From: Clostridium sp. OM02-18AC
Lineage (GTDB): Bacteria > Bacillota > Clostridia > Lachnospirales > Lachnospiraceae
Reading direction: 5' to 3'
Assembly: GCF_003481825.1 (NCBI RefSeq)
Contig: NZ_QULW01000005.1
Coordinates: 1-64,000, forward strand
Length of the DNA: 64,000 nucleotides
Shown: in pieces, positions 1 through 8,071 of the stretch
Layout of the letters: each line of letters opens with the position of its first letter
How positions within the stretch are numbered: the first letter of the stretch is position 1
Position numbers and translations under genes: made by a program
Notes under the pieces: generated by a model
What the model was told of the DNA's origin: nothing
The model's database searches: none
What the model saw: only the letters and a program-made list of their open reading frames with translations

Positions 1-307
1 GATATTGTATACACAAGTTCTTGAATGTATTAATTTTTCTTTCATACACATAGTATACTGTCATACGGAAGGAAACGCAAGCAAAATCGAACAAACTTTC
101 GATTTCGTTTGCGTTTCAGACGCTTTCATCTCGGCAATTGAATAACCGAGGATTCCCGCTTGTTATCCTAAGCCGGGAATGCAGTCTGGAACATCATGAG
201 GAAATCTGGAACGTTTCGAAGTGGTCAGGACAGTTCAGAAGAAGCAGTCCGGAACGTTTTGAAGCGATCAGGATAGTTCAGAAGCAATCTGGAACACTTT
301 GAAGTAT
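1..307. other. Intergenic region with hairpins and repeats
   Basis: No gene is visible here. The stretch holds an AT-rich part (1-60), a long inverted repeat (72-117), a smaller inverted repeat (ATTCCCG/CGGGAAT around 151-180) and a decayed tandem repeat (185-312) that runs into the stop codon of the leftward ThrE-like gene. None of the hairpins is followed by a clear T-run, so I do not call a terminator for that gene with confidence. Confidence 0.6.
72..117. repeat. 19-bp inverted repeat
   Basis: Arms 72-90 and 99-117 are complementary at 17 of 19 positions around an 8-nt loop. There is no T-run on either side, so it is a stable RNA or DNA foldback rather than a canonical terminator. It could still stop or protect the 3' end of the leftward transcript of the ThrE-like gene. 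Confidence 0.6.
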
Positions 308-312
308 TCAGG
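185..312. repeat. Degenerate tandem repeat, unit about 40-43 bp
   Basis: Units start at 185 (partial), 205, 248 and 288. Each begins TCTGGAACRTTT-like, continues with GAAG and TCAGGA, and ends GTTCAGAAG. Units differ by a few substitutions and by 3 bp in length. The last unit overlaps the end of the ThrE-like coding region. Confidence 0.6.
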
Positions 313-1207
313 GAAGCAGCGGAGCGCCCGCCAGAATTCCGTACAGTGCGATCACAAAGCCAACTCCGATCGCAATGCAGAAAAATCCCAGTATGGCATC
401 CATCATGCGGACCGAACCGGCAATGTAGTCGCTGTCAGCCATATCGCGGATGGCATTGGTAAAGGCAACGCCCGGCACCATCAGGATAATGCCGCCGATG
501 ATCATGGCATCGAAGTTCTGCCCAGGACCGAACCGGTAACAGAGAATGCACAAAAAGGTAATCCATGCGCTGCCGAGAATGCTTCGTACGATCCGGCTAA
601 AATGCGGATTGCCCAGATACAGCGCATAGGCCTGATAAAGGCCTCCGATGAGAAGCGAACAAACAAAATCCCGTGGGGTTCCGCCAAACATGACACCAAA
701 GCATGCACCGGAAATTCCAGCCACTGCAATCTGCAGGGCAGCAGGAAAGCCAGGCTGTTCCTCGATGCGCTTCAGCTCCTGGCGGACGGTTTCCAGACTG
801 AGCTTTTCTTCTTCAATCCGGCGGGAAAGCTGATTGACTTCTGCAACCCGGCGCAGATTGGTATTGTTCACCGGAATCTGCTGGACTTTTGCAAACTGAG
901 GTTCTGTTTCATCTCCGCAGCTTACAAAGATTCCATTGCTTAAGACAAATGTGTTGACGGAGTGGAGTCCGTAGGCACGGCAGATGTGCATGATCGTATC
1001 TTCCACGCGGAAGATTTCCGCTCCGTTTTCCAGCTGGATCTGTCCGGCCTTCATGGCAAGCAGCAGGATTTCCTGCGCGAGAGCGAGTTCAGCTCCGGAT
1101 TTTGTGTTTTGTGTTGAATCCGTGGTGGAAATGTTGGCAAAAGCATGATCCGAACGATCAGCCTGTGAATCTGGAAGCATTCCGGGTATAGGGTGCCTGG
1201 TCATCAT
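308..1207 (-). CDS. ThrE-family threonine/serine exporter, N-terminal half
   Basis: 299 residues. The soluble N-terminal part (about 40-160) carries the conserved pattern of the ThrE N-terminal domain: an ENGAEIFRVEDT stretch near residues 60-71, then residues shared with the family after it. The C-terminal half has about five hydrophobic helices. In many Firmicutes ThrE is split into a long and a short protein, and this matches the long one. The short partner is not next to it. The start at 1207 is preceded by AGGAG at 1215-1219 with 7-nt spacing. The start overlaps the stop of the upstream MBL gene by ATGA, so the two are translationally coupled. The substrate is not certain from sequence. 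Confidence 0.8.
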   Translation of the reverse strand: MMTRHPIPGMLPDSQADRSDHAFANISTTDSTQNTKSGAELALAQEILLLAMKAGQIQLENGAEIFRVEDTIMHICRAYGLHSVNTFVLSNGIFVSCGDETEPQFAKVQQIPVNNTNLRRVAEVNQLSRRIEEEKLSLETVRQELKRIEEQPGFPAALQIAVAGISGACFGVMFGGTPRDFVCSLLIGGLYQAYALYLGNPHFSRIVRSILGSAWITFLCILCYRFGPGQNFDAMIIGGIILMVPGVAFTNAIRDMADSDYIAGSVRMMDAILGFFCIAIGVGFVIALYGILAGAPLLP

Positions 1208-2025
1208 GAGAGAACTCCTGCTTCACCATCAGACGAAGTCTCTGGATACCAGAAACTCTGCCCTTCTTTTGTAAGGTTTGCGATGCGATTTCGGTAACTG
1301 GCGCTGCATTCCATCTCTTTTAACCGGTCAATCATGCGAAAGTCTTCCCAGAAGTGCATGGGAAATACCATCTTTGCGCCGACTGTACGCATAAAATCAT
1401 CAAGTCCCAGGTAAAACAAATCTTCCTGCCGGCCATCTAATGGAACCATGGCGACATCCGGATGAAACCCGGCTGCTTTGATCTTTTCCAGTTCCCGGCG
1501 GTAGTTGGTGCTCATGTTATTGTTCCAGGCAAGCGGTTCTCCATTCCAGCGCCAGTTGTTTAAGTCACCGGCGTGGTAGATGGTGAAGTGTTCCTGATTT
1601 GTCAAAGCAATTTTTGGTCCCAGTCCAGAATCTGTGCTTGAATTGGTGCCGGGAGAAAAAATCCCGGTCTCCACAACAAAAGCAACCCCTTCATCGGTAG
1701 ACTTAAATGCAGTAATGCGGATACCGCCTCCCTCTTTGAATTCCCGGATCTTTCCGGGATCCACAAACCAGGTCAGGCCATGCAGATGTTCTGGAACCTT
1801 GTTCTGCCAGATATCGTCAGAGAGGACATAGTGAATGTTTGGATGGGTGGCAGCCAGATCAAAAATCTTCGGATTAAAATGATCTTCGTGACGGTGGCTG
1901 ACAAATACAAACAGGTCTTTCGCCGGATCCAGGGGCGGCAGGGTGCCTTTCCAGAAATCGAAAAGCAGCAGTGCCTGGTCTGTTTCCAGAAGATAGCCGC
2001 TGTGTTTTATGTATGTGATCTTCAT
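1204..2025 (-). CDS. MBL-fold metal-dependent hydrolase
   Basis: 273 residues, no signal peptide, so cytoplasmic. The zinc motif HRHEDH lies at residues 44-49. Later His and Asp residues (YHAGD around 170, PMHFWED around 220) complete a UlaG-like metallo-beta-lactamase fold. Proteins of this group hydrolyse small phosphoesters or lactones, but the substrate cannot be read from the sequence. It precedes the ThrE-like gene with a 4-nt overlap, forming a two-gene operon. The upstream ribosome site is weak (AAAGTGAG). Confidence 0.75.
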   Translation of the reverse strand: MKITYIKHSGYLLETDQALLLFDFWKGTLPPLDPAKDLFVFVSHRHEDHFNPKIFDLAATHPNIHYVLSDDIWQNKVPEHLHGLTWFVDPGKIREFKEGGGIRITAFKSTDEGVAFVVETGIFSPGTNSSTDSGLGPKIALTNQEHFTIYHAGDLNNWRWNGEPLAWNNNMSTNYRRELEKIKAAGFHPDVAMVPLDGRQEDLFYLGLDDFMRTVGAKMVFPMHFWEDFRMIDRLKEMECSASYRNRIANLTKEGQSFWYPETSSDGEAGVLS

Positions 2026-2101
2026 GATAGATTGCTCACTTTCTTAGTAACTTTTCAAGGGAAATGAAGCTGTGAATCTACATTTATCATAACATAAGCA
2101 G

Positions 2102-2132
2102 AAAAAAAGTGGAAGCGCATTCACGCTTCCAC
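2102..2132 (-). terminator. Rho-independent terminator of the DUF378 gene
   Basis: On the minus strand, a 9-bp stem (GTGGAAGCG with CGCTTCCAC; plus positions 2109-2117 and 2124-2132) with a 6-nt loop is followed by seven U (2102-2108). The first arm contains the last three codons of the DUF378 gene, so terminator and coding region overlap. Confidence 0.85.
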
Positions 2133-2330
2133 CTCTCCGATTTTCATATAGAAACTAATAAGATATAACCCACAAAGACCGACGAGGGCATAGATGATCC
2201 GGGAAATCCAGGTCATGCTGCCAAACAAAAATGCAACCAGATTAAAGTTAAAAAATCCGATCAGTCCCCAGTTGACGGCGCCGATGATGGTAAGTGTCAG
2301 CGCGGTGCAATCCATAGCTTTGTTGTTCAT
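2121..2330 (-). CDS. DUF378 family small membrane protein
   Basis: 69 residues with two hydrophobic segments (about 8-30 and 38-62). The N-terminal stretch with AVNWGLIGFFNFNLVA is the hallmark of DUF378 (YuzA-like) proteins, which have no known function. A strong ribosome site (AAGGAGGG) precedes the ATG. It is transcribed alone and ends in its own terminator. Confidence 0.85.
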   Translation of the reverse strand: MNNKAMDCTALTLTIIGAVNWGLIGFFNFNLVAFLFGSMTWISRIIYALVGLCGLYLISFYMKIGEVEA

Positions 2331-2387
2331 GAGATTCCCTCCTTACAGGAATCATTCTGCGCAGAAAGAAAAAAATTATACATGGTG

Positions 2388-2457
2388 TTTCTATCAGAAA
2401 GCTTTCTATCAGAAAAATCCGGCAATGATTGCAGATTATTGCAGAACGCAGTAAAAT
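2388..2457 (+). promoter_or_regulatory. Promoter and operator-like repeats upstream of malY-type gene
   Basis: Two copies of a 13-bp inverted repeat, TTTCT-ATC-AGAAA, start at 2388 and 2403, 15 bp apart. Downstream lies a possible sigma-A promoter: TTGCAG (2429-2434), 17 bp, TAAAAT (2452-2457). The repeats sit just upstream of the -35 box, as expected for an activator or a repressor acting from upstream. The promoter fit is moderate. Confidence 0.45.
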
Positions 2458-2499
2458 GAAATCAGATTTATGATACGAACGAAAGGACAAAAGAAAACT

Positions 2500-3693
2500 A
2501 TGAAATACGATTTTACTTCCATTATGGACCGTGCAGGAAGAGATTCCATCGCGGCAGATCAGATCCCGATTCCGGGAGCGCAGGTAAAAGCGGGCTTTGA
2601 CCGCATTCCGATGTGGGTGGCAGATATGAATTTCCCAACGGTGCCAACCATACCGGCAGCTATGATGGAGCGTGTCCAGCATCCGGCTTACGGTTATTTC
2701 ACTCCGACAAAAGAATATTATCGTTCCATTATCCAGTGGCAGGAGAAACGAAATGGGGTAACCGGGCTGGAGCCAAAGCATATCGGTTATGAAAACGGGG
2801 TTCTGGGCGGCGTAGTCAGTGCTCTGAACGTGATGTGCTCACGGGGCGATCATGTACTTCTGCATTCCCCTACCTACATCGGTTTCACCAGATGTATTGA
2901 GAATAACGGATATCATATTGTTCATTCGCCATTGGTAAAGGATGAAAACGGCATCTGGCGTATGGATTTCGAGGACATGGAACAGAAAATTGTGGAAAAT
3001 CATATTCATGCAGCGGTATTCTGTTCTCCGCATAACCCGTGTGGCCGCGTCTGGGAACGCTGGGAACTTGAGAAAGCCATGGAAATCTACAAGAAACACG
3101 ATGTTTATGTGGTTTCTGATGAAATCTGGTCGGACCTGATTCTGGAAGGACACAAACATATTCCAACTCAGTCGGTCAGTGAAGATGCCAGAAACCGTAC
3201 CGTTGCCATGTATGCGCCGTCCAAGACATTTAACCTGGCGGGACTTGTGGGAAGCTATCATATTATTTACAATGACTGGCTGCGGGAGCGGATTTTGAAA
3301 GAGTCCTCTCTGTCGCATTATAATGAAATGAATGTCTTGTCCATGCATGCCCTGATCGGTGCATACAAGCAGGAAGGTTATGAGTGGGTGGATGAGCTGC
3401 GACAGGTTCTGACCGGGAACGCAGAATTCGCCTGCAATTTTATTCAGGAACATTTTGACGGAGTCGAAGTATCAAAACCGGAAGGTACTTACATGCTGTT
3501 TCTGGACTGCACAACGTGGTGCGAGAAGCATGGGAAAAGTATCGATGAACTTTTAAAAGCCGGGGTGGAAGTGGGGGTGATCTGGCAGGATGGTCGCCCG
3601 TTCCATGGACCGTGCCATATCCGGATGAATCTGGCATTGCCGCTGAGCAGAGTGAAAGAGGCGTTTGGGCGGCTGGAGCAGTATGTATTTTAA
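2500..3693 (+). CDS. MalY/PatB family C-S beta-lyase (class I/II aminotransferase fold)
   Basis: 397 residues from the ATG at 2500, chosen because AAAGGA (2482-2487) lies 12 nt upstream; an ATG at 2470 has no ribosome site. PLP-fold landmarks are visible: MWVADMNFP near residue 40, YGYFTP, the SDEIWSDL loop and the PLP lysine in APSKTFNLAGL. This is the PatB/MalY group, which cleaves cystathionine or cysteine to a thiol, ammonia and an oxo acid. It is a cytosolic enzyme of sulfur amino acid metabolism. It stands alone, with a candidate promoter and operator in front. Confidence 0.85.
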   Translation: MKYDFTSIMDRAGRDSIAADQIPIPGAQVKAGFDRIPMWVADMNFPTVPTIPAAMMERVQHPAYGYFTPTKEYYRSIIQWQEKRNGVTGLEPKHIGYENGVLGGVVSALNVMCSRGDHVLLHSPTYIGFTRCIENNGYHIVHSPLVKDENGIWRMDFEDMEQKIVENHIHAAVFCSPHNPCGRVWERWELEKAMEIYKKHDVYVVSDEIWSDLILEGHKHIPTQSVSEDARNRTVAMYAPSKTFNLAGLVGSYHIIYNDWLRERILKESSLSHYNEMNVLSMHALIGAYKQEGYEWVDELRQVLTGNAEFACNFIQEHFDGVEVSKPEGTYMLFLDCTTWCEKHGKSIDELLKAGVEVGVIWQDGRPFHGPCHIRMNLALPLSRVKEAFGRLEQYVF

Positions 3694-3741
3694 CAATATT
3701 GCACAGTAAGTCAAAAGGGCGAAATTGTTATAAAAAAAGTG

Positions 3742-3798
3742 TTGACAAACGCGGCGACCTGTGCTAAATTAATATCAGTAACAATTACTAATATTAAT
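3742..3798 (+). promoter_or_regulatory. Rubrerythrin promoter with 31-bp dyad operator
   Basis: TTGACA (3742-3747), 17 bp, TAAATT (3765-3770). From 3768 to 3798 runs a near-perfect dyad: 14-bp arms (ATTAATATCAGTAA and TTACTAATATTAAT) match at 13 of 14 positions around CAA. It covers the end of the -10 box and the expected start site, so a dimeric repressor is likely. The protein is unknown; a peroxide- or redox-sensing regulator would fit the gene. Confidence 0.7.
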
Positions 3799-3853
3799 AA
3801 AGGAACACAAGTTAGAATATCACACATTATATTAAGAAAAGGAGATCTGAGTT

Positions 3854-4396
3854 ATGAAGAAATGGGTTTGTACTGTATGTGGTTATGTTTATGAGGGAGA
3901 GGCTGCACCGGAGTTTTGCCCGGTTTGTAAGGCACCGGCTTCCAAGTTCAAAGAGCAGGAAGGTGAGATGACCTGGGCTGCTGAGCATGTAGTAGGCGTT
4001 GCACAGGGTGTCAGCGAGGATATCTTAGCTGATCTTCGCGCAAACTTCGAGGGTGAGTGCTCTGAGGTTGGTATGTATCTGGCGATGGCAAGAGTTGCCC
4101 ACAGAGAAGGCTATCCGGAGATTGGTCTCTACTGGGAGAAGGCAGCATTCGAGGAAGCTGAGCACGCTGCAAAGTTTGCGGAGCTGTTGGGCGAGGTCGT
4201 AACCGATTCCACAAAGAAGAACCTGGAGATGCGTGTTGCTGCAGAGCACGGTGCAACCGAGGGCAAGTTTGACCTGGCAAAGCGCGCAAAAGCTGCAAAT
4301 CTTGATGCAATCCATGACACTGTTCATGAGATGGCAAAAGACGAGGCAAGACACGGAAGAGCATTTGAGGGTCTGTTAAAGAGATACTTTGGCTAA
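3854..4396 (+). CDS. Rubrerythrin-type peroxidase with N-terminal rubredoxin domain
   Basis: 180 residues. Residues 1-35 form a rubredoxin-like iron site (CTVCGY and CPVCKA, two Cys pairs). The rest is a ferritin-like diiron four-helix domain with EGECSEVGMYL, AFEEAEHA and DEARHGRAFEGL motifs. The domain order is the reverse of classical rubrerythrin, as in the clostridial 'reverse' rubrerythrins, which act as NADH-linked peroxidases in anaerobes. It is a single-gene unit with a strong, probably repressed promoter and a terminator at 4443-4475. Many GAG and GCA codons suggest high expression. Confidence 0.9.
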   Translation: MKKWVCTVCGYVYEGEAAPEFCPVCKAPASKFKEQEGEMTWAAEHVVGVAQGVSEDILADLRANFEGECSEVGMYLAMARVAHREGYPEIGLYWEKAAFEEAEHAAKFAELLGEVVTDSTKKNLEMRVAAEHGATEGKFDLAKRAKAANLDAIHDTVHEMAKDEARHGRAFEGLLKRYFG

Positions 4397-4442
4397 TCCG
4401 GAATTCAAAACCATAAAAATTCGATTCTTATGATAGAAAAAG

Positions 4443-4475
4443 GCCGCAGGAGAGGTTTCCCCTGCGGCTTTCTTT
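4443..4475 (+). terminator. Terminator after rubrerythrin
   Basis: GCCGCAGG (4443-4450) pairs with CCTGCGGC (4461-4468), followed by a T-rich run. An A-rich stretch before the stem may also let it act on the leftward LysR transcript. Confidence 0.8.
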
Positions 4476-4553
4476 CGTTATTGGTCATGCATTGCCCAAA
4501 CAGTAATCTTCGTTCTGTCTGCCATAACAGCAATATGGTTGTGTTTTGTTGAT

Positions 4554-5435
4554 TTATTTGCCGGTCTTTTGCTGTTCTCTCATAAAATCCAAAAATTTTT
4601 CCACACTTCCATTGAGATATTTCCCCTTTTTCCATACAATGCCGATTTCCTGTTGGATGATCGGTGTGATCGGAATTCCTTTGATCCCGGACATGTTTTT
4701 TACCAGGGAAGAATAAAGGACAGCTCCGCAGTTCCCGTTTCGTAAAAACCGTTCGATCGTATAGAGCTGACTTGCATGCATGATAATATTGGGTTTGATG
4801 CCTGCATTTTCAAAGCGGGAAGTCAGATTCGCATTTTGAACCGAATCGGTATTGTACATGATGATCGGTTCATTTTCCAGCATTTCAATCGACAATTCCT
4901 TTGTTTTTGCAAGAGGATGATCCCTGGAGACACAAAATACCAGATGTTCTGTCTGCAAAAGCAGGGAATTCATTTTGTCAATATCATAAAAATGAAGATT
5001 CACCAGAGCCAGATCCAGGTTTTCATCCTGTACCAGGGAGGCAGCCCGTATGGAGCCGTATTCAAATAGTTCTACCGGAACGTCCGGGTATTTTTTTTGA
5101 AAATCAATCAGGATATCAGGGAAAAAAATCGTGCTCAAAAGAGGGGGAATCCCGATACGGATCGGAGGAATCTGTTTGCCAAGGTCGTAAAACTGCTGCG
5201 TTGTCTGCTTTACGGAATCCAGAAGCTCGCTGGCTTTCTGGTAAAAAAGTTCGCCTTCTGTTGTCAGTGTCATATGGTTTTTGGAGCGGACAAAGAGACT
5301 GACAGAGAATTCTTTTTCTAGTTCCTTAATTGCATTGGAAATCGCGGGCTGTGTTACATAAAGCTTCTGGGCAGCCTGGGTAATGCTGTGACATTGACTT
5401 ACAGCACAAAAATATTCTAACTGGACAATTTTCAT
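4554..5435 (-). CDS. LysR-family transcriptional regulator of the tartrate operon
   Basis: 293 residues. The N-terminal winged helix-turn-helix (about 1-60) includes the typical SITQAAQKLYVTQPAISNAIKELE-like region, and the rest is a periplasmic-binding-like effector domain. It is divergently transcribed from the permease-ttdAB operon, separated by 300 bp, so it very probably controls that operon with tartrate or a related dicarboxylate as effector. The target is an inference from position. Confidence 0.85.
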   Translation of the reverse strand: MKIVQLEYFCAVSQCHSITQAAQKLYVTQPAISNAIKELEKEFSVSLFVRSKNHMTLTTEGELFYQKASELLDSVKQTTQQFYDLGKQIPPIRIGIPPLLSTIFFPDILIDFQKKYPDVPVELFEYGSIRAASLVQDENLDLALVNLHFYDIDKMNSLLLQTEHLVFCVSRDHPLAKTKELSIEMLENEPIIMYNTDSVQNANLTSRFENAGIKPNIIMHASQLYTIERFLRNGNCGAVLYSSLVKNMSGIKGIPITPIIQQEIGIVWKKGKYLNGSVEKFLDFMREQQKTGK

Positions 5436-5582
5436 GGGATGCCTTTTTTCACCTTTTTGAGAATGGGGGGTTATTGGGAAAAATACACCAAAAAACAGTG
5501 TTTATTGATTGAAATTATAGCATAAAACTAGGAGAATGTGACGAAAAAAGACGAGTAAAATAATCTTTTTTTATGGATACAT

Positions 5583-5624
5583 CACTTTTAGTAAATGTAC
5601 AAATGAAAGTGCACCAGATATAAT
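5583..5624 (+). promoter_or_regulatory. Candidate promoter and operator of the tartrate operon
   Basis: An inverted repeat CACTTT-N17-AAAGTG (5583-5588 and 5606-5611) spans a weak -35 (TGTACA, 5596-5601) that lies 17 bp from a consensus -10 TATAAT (5619-5624). A weak -35 with a good -10 fits a promoter that needs LysR activation. The rest of the 5436-5735 gap is AT-rich with nothing else recognised. Confidence 0.5.
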
Positions 5625-5735
5625 CGAATCATGAACAACAGGGAATAACACGGCCGCCTTATTGCTCTTATGTTTCATGCATCTGTAACAGAAATTCTTG
5701 AACGAAGAATGCATTGAAGAGTATGGGAGGTAAGT

Positions 5736-7004
5736 ATGAATCCAACAACAATCACATTACTGTTTCTTCTCTTTGCGGTAGTCATGTTCGTATTTGAGAA
5801 GATACCGCTTGGAGTGACATCCATGATCGTCTGCTGTGGACTGGTCGTGACTGGGGTTTTAGATGTTAAGACGGCATTTGCCGGATTCATCGACAGCAAC
5901 GTCATTTTATTCGTTGCCATGTTTATTGTCGGAGGAGCATTTTTTGAGACCGGCATGGCGAATAAAATCGGTGGAATTGTAACAAAGTTTGCGAAGACAG
6001 AGAAGATGCTGATCATTGCCATCATGGTGATCGTCGGACTGATGAGTGGTGTCCTTTCCAACACAGGAACCGCTGCAGTGCTGATCCCGGTGGTGATCGG
6101 AATTGCAGCAAAATCCGGGTATTCCCGTTCCAGACTGCTGATGCCGCTGGTATTTGCAGCAGCGATGGGAGGAAACTTATCCCTGATCGGTGCGCCGGGC
6201 AACCTGATCGCCCAGAGTGCGCTGGAGGAGATGAACTTAAGCTTCGGATTTTTTGAGTATGCCATTGTCGGAATGCCAATCCTGATCTGCGGAATCCTCT
6301 TTTACGCAACGGTTGGTTACCGGTTCCTTCCTAATAAGAAGGTAAGCGGAGACGGCGGAACCTTCGATGACACCAAGAACTTTGACGATGTACCGAAGTG
6401 GAAGCAGACGTTATCTCTGGTGATCCTGGTGCTGACCCTGCTTGCCATGATCTTTGAAAAGAAGATCGGCATCAAGCTTTGCATCTCCGGATGTGTGGGT
6501 GCACTGGCGCTGATCCTGACCGGAGTCATCTCCGAGAAAGATGCATTAAAATCCATCGACTTAAAAACCATTTTCCTGTTTGGCGGAACCTTGTCCCTGG
6601 CATCTGCCTTATGCCAGACAGGAGCGGGTGCCATGATCGCGGAAACGGTCATGGGTGCTTTGGGAGAAAGCCCATCCCCTTATGTTCTTACCTTTGTGGT
6701 CTTCATCCTCTGCTGTATCATGACAAACTTCATGTCCAATACAGCGACCACAGCCCTTATGGTTCCGATCTGCCTCTCCATTGCCCAGGGAATGGGCGCG
6801 GATCCGAGAGCAGTTCTGATGGCTTGCGTTATCGGCGGTTCCTGCGCTTATGCAACCCCGACCGGCATGCCTGCAAACACCATGGTGGTGGGAGCCGGAG
6901 GATATACCTTTATGGATTATGTCAAATCCGGACTGCCGCTGATCGTCATTGCGACGATTGTCAGCATGGTGATTTTACCGATTGCATTTCCGTTTTTCCC
7001 GTAA
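5736..7004 (+). CDS. SLC13/DASS-type anion permease, probably for tartrate or another C4-dicarboxylate
   Basis: 422 residues, very hydrophobic, about 11-12 membrane helices. Two family-typical repeats are visible: SNTGTAAVLIPV with GGNLSLIGAPGN in the first half, and SNTATTALMVP with YATPTGMPANT in the second. These are the SNT-type sodium/substrate motifs of the divalent-anion:Na+ symporter family. It lies ahead of ttdAB and behind a divergent LysR gene, so tartrate is the likely substrate, exchanged or symported at the inner membrane. GGGAGG at 5725-5730 supports the start. Confidence 0.85.
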   Translation: MNPTTITLLFLLFAVVMFVFEKIPLGVTSMIVCCGLVVTGVLDVKTAFAGFIDSNVILFVAMFIVGGAFFETGMANKIGGIVTKFAKTEKMLIIAIMVIVGLMSGVLSNTGTAAVLIPVVIGIAAKSGYSRSRLLMPLVFAAAMGGNLSLIGAPGNLIAQSALEEMNLSFGFFEYAIVGMPILICGILFYATVGYRFLPNKKVSGDGGTFDDTKNFDDVPKWKQTLSLVILVLTLLAMIFEKKIGIKLCISGCVGALALILTGVISEKDALKSIDLKTIFLFGGTLSLASALCQTGAGAMIAETVMGALGESPSPYVLTFVVFILCCIMTNFMSNTATTALMVPICLSIAQGMGADPRAVLMACVIGGSCAYATPTGMPANTMVVGAGGYTFMDYVKSGLPLIVIATIVSMVILPIAFPFFP

Positions 7005-7017
7005 ACGGAATTGTCAT

Positions 7018-7105
7018 AAACCGCAACTGTTGCACAAACTGCGATTGTCGCGCAAACTGCGATTGTCATGCATATGTGCCAGGCAATCGCAAGATTGCAG
7101 TTGCC
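7018..7105 (+). repeat. Three 18-bp repeats plus hairpin between permease and ttdA
   Basis: Units start at 7018, 7036 and 7054 (AAACTGCGATTGTCGCGC-like). Downstream, GGCAATCGCA (7082-7091) pairs with TGCAGTTGCC (7096-7105). The same GGCAATCGCA strand is complementary to TGCGATTG inside repeat units 2 and 3, so the RNA can fold in alternative ways. There is no T-run. It may adjust mRNA stability or the ratio of permease to enzyme. Confidence 0.6.
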
Positions 7106-7168
7106 AGAAATGATAAACCCAACATATTCACATGAATTCACGCTTTACAAAGAAAGGAGAATAAAACG

Positions 7169-8071
7169 ATGAGCAGCAAAGAAAAACAGGTTGAGCAGCT
7201 TACCACGTATATGGCGAACTTCGTGTCCTATATCGGTAAAGTGCTGCCGGATGACATCATTGCCAAGTTAGACGAGCTGGCAGAGAAGGAGGACAGCCCA
7301 CTGTCCAAAGTAATCTATGAAACAATGAAGAAGAACCAGGTATTGGCAAAGACCTTGAACCGTCCAAGCTGCCAGGACACCGGTGTGTTACAGTTCTGGG
7401 TAAAATGCGGCACCAACTTCCCGTTAATCGGTGAGCTGGAGGCGCTGTTAAAGGAAGCCGTTGTGAAAGCAACCTTCGAGGCACCGCTCCGTCACAACAG
7501 CGTTGAGACTTTCGATGAGTACAATACCGGTAAGAACGTAGGTAAGGGAACTCCGACGGTATTCTGGGATATCGTTCCAAACAGCGACCAGTGCGAGATC
7601 TACGCATACATGGCAGGCGGCGGCTGCACCCTTCCGGGTAAAGCAATGGTTCTGATGCCAGGCGCAGGTTACGAGGGTGTTACCCGTTTCGTTATGGATG
7701 TTATGACCTCCTATGGCTTAAACGCATGCCCGCCGCTTTTAGTTGGTGTTGGTGTTGCAACTTCCGTAGAGACCGCAGCTCTGCTTTCCAAGAAAGCGCT
7801 GATGCGTCCGCTTGGAAGCCACAACGAGAACGAGCGCGCAGCTTCCATGGAGAAACTTCTGGAAGACGGTATCAATGCGATAGGTCTTGGACCGCAGGGT
7901 ATGGGCGGTAAGTACTCCGTTATGGGCGTACATATCGAGAACACTGCAAGACATCCATCCACCATTGGTGTGGCTGTCAACGTAGGATGCTGGTCCCACC
8001 GCCGCGGACACATCATCTTTGATAAGGATCTGAACTATACCATTACTACACATTCGGGGGTGACTTTATAA
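7169..8071 (+). CDS. ttdA: L(+)-tartrate dehydratase, alpha subunit
   Basis: 300 residues, matching the usual length. It resembles E. coli TtdA closely over its whole length: NRPSCQDTG, APLRHNSVE, YMAGGGCTLPGKA, NACPPLLVGVG and ARHPSTIGVAV are all present. The Cys in CQDTG, that in GGGC and that in VGCW are candidate ligands of the [4Fe-4S] cluster, which makes such enzymes oxygen-sensitive. With TtdB it dehydrates L(+)-tartrate to oxaloacetate. A class I fumarase of two-subunit type is the alternative, but the similarity to TtdA is stronger. AAAGGAG precedes the ATG. Confidence 0.88.
   Translation: MSSKEKQVEQLTTYMANFVSYIGKVLPDDIIAKLDELAEKEDSPLSKVIYETMKKNQVLAKTLNRPSCQDTGVLQFWVKCGTNFPLIGELEALLKEAVVKATFEAPLRHNSVETFDEYNTGKNVGKGTPTVFWDIVPNSDQCEIYAYMAGGGCTLPGKAMVLMPGAGYEGVTRFVMDVMTSYGLNACPPLLVGVGVATSVETAALLSKKALMRPLGSHNENERAASMEKLLEDGINAIGLGPQGMGGKYSVMGVHIENTARHPSTIGVAVNVGCWSHRRGHIIFDKDLNYTITTHSGVTL

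Noticed and set aside
4..16. GntR/FadR-type operator (TTGTATACA) at the window start
   Set aside because: The match is half of a common palindrome, no regulator or gene start is next to it within the window, and a similar sequence occurs by chance at 28159-28167.
299..943. 214-codon open frame on the plus strand
   Set aside because: It lies antisense to the ThrE-like gene, has no ribosome site and gives a low-complexity, His/Asn/Lys-rich product. It is a shadow frame.
2248..2781. 177-codon open frame on the minus strand across the DUF378 and MalY region
   Set aside because: It overlaps both better-supported genes, contains no recognised motif and lacks a ribosome site.
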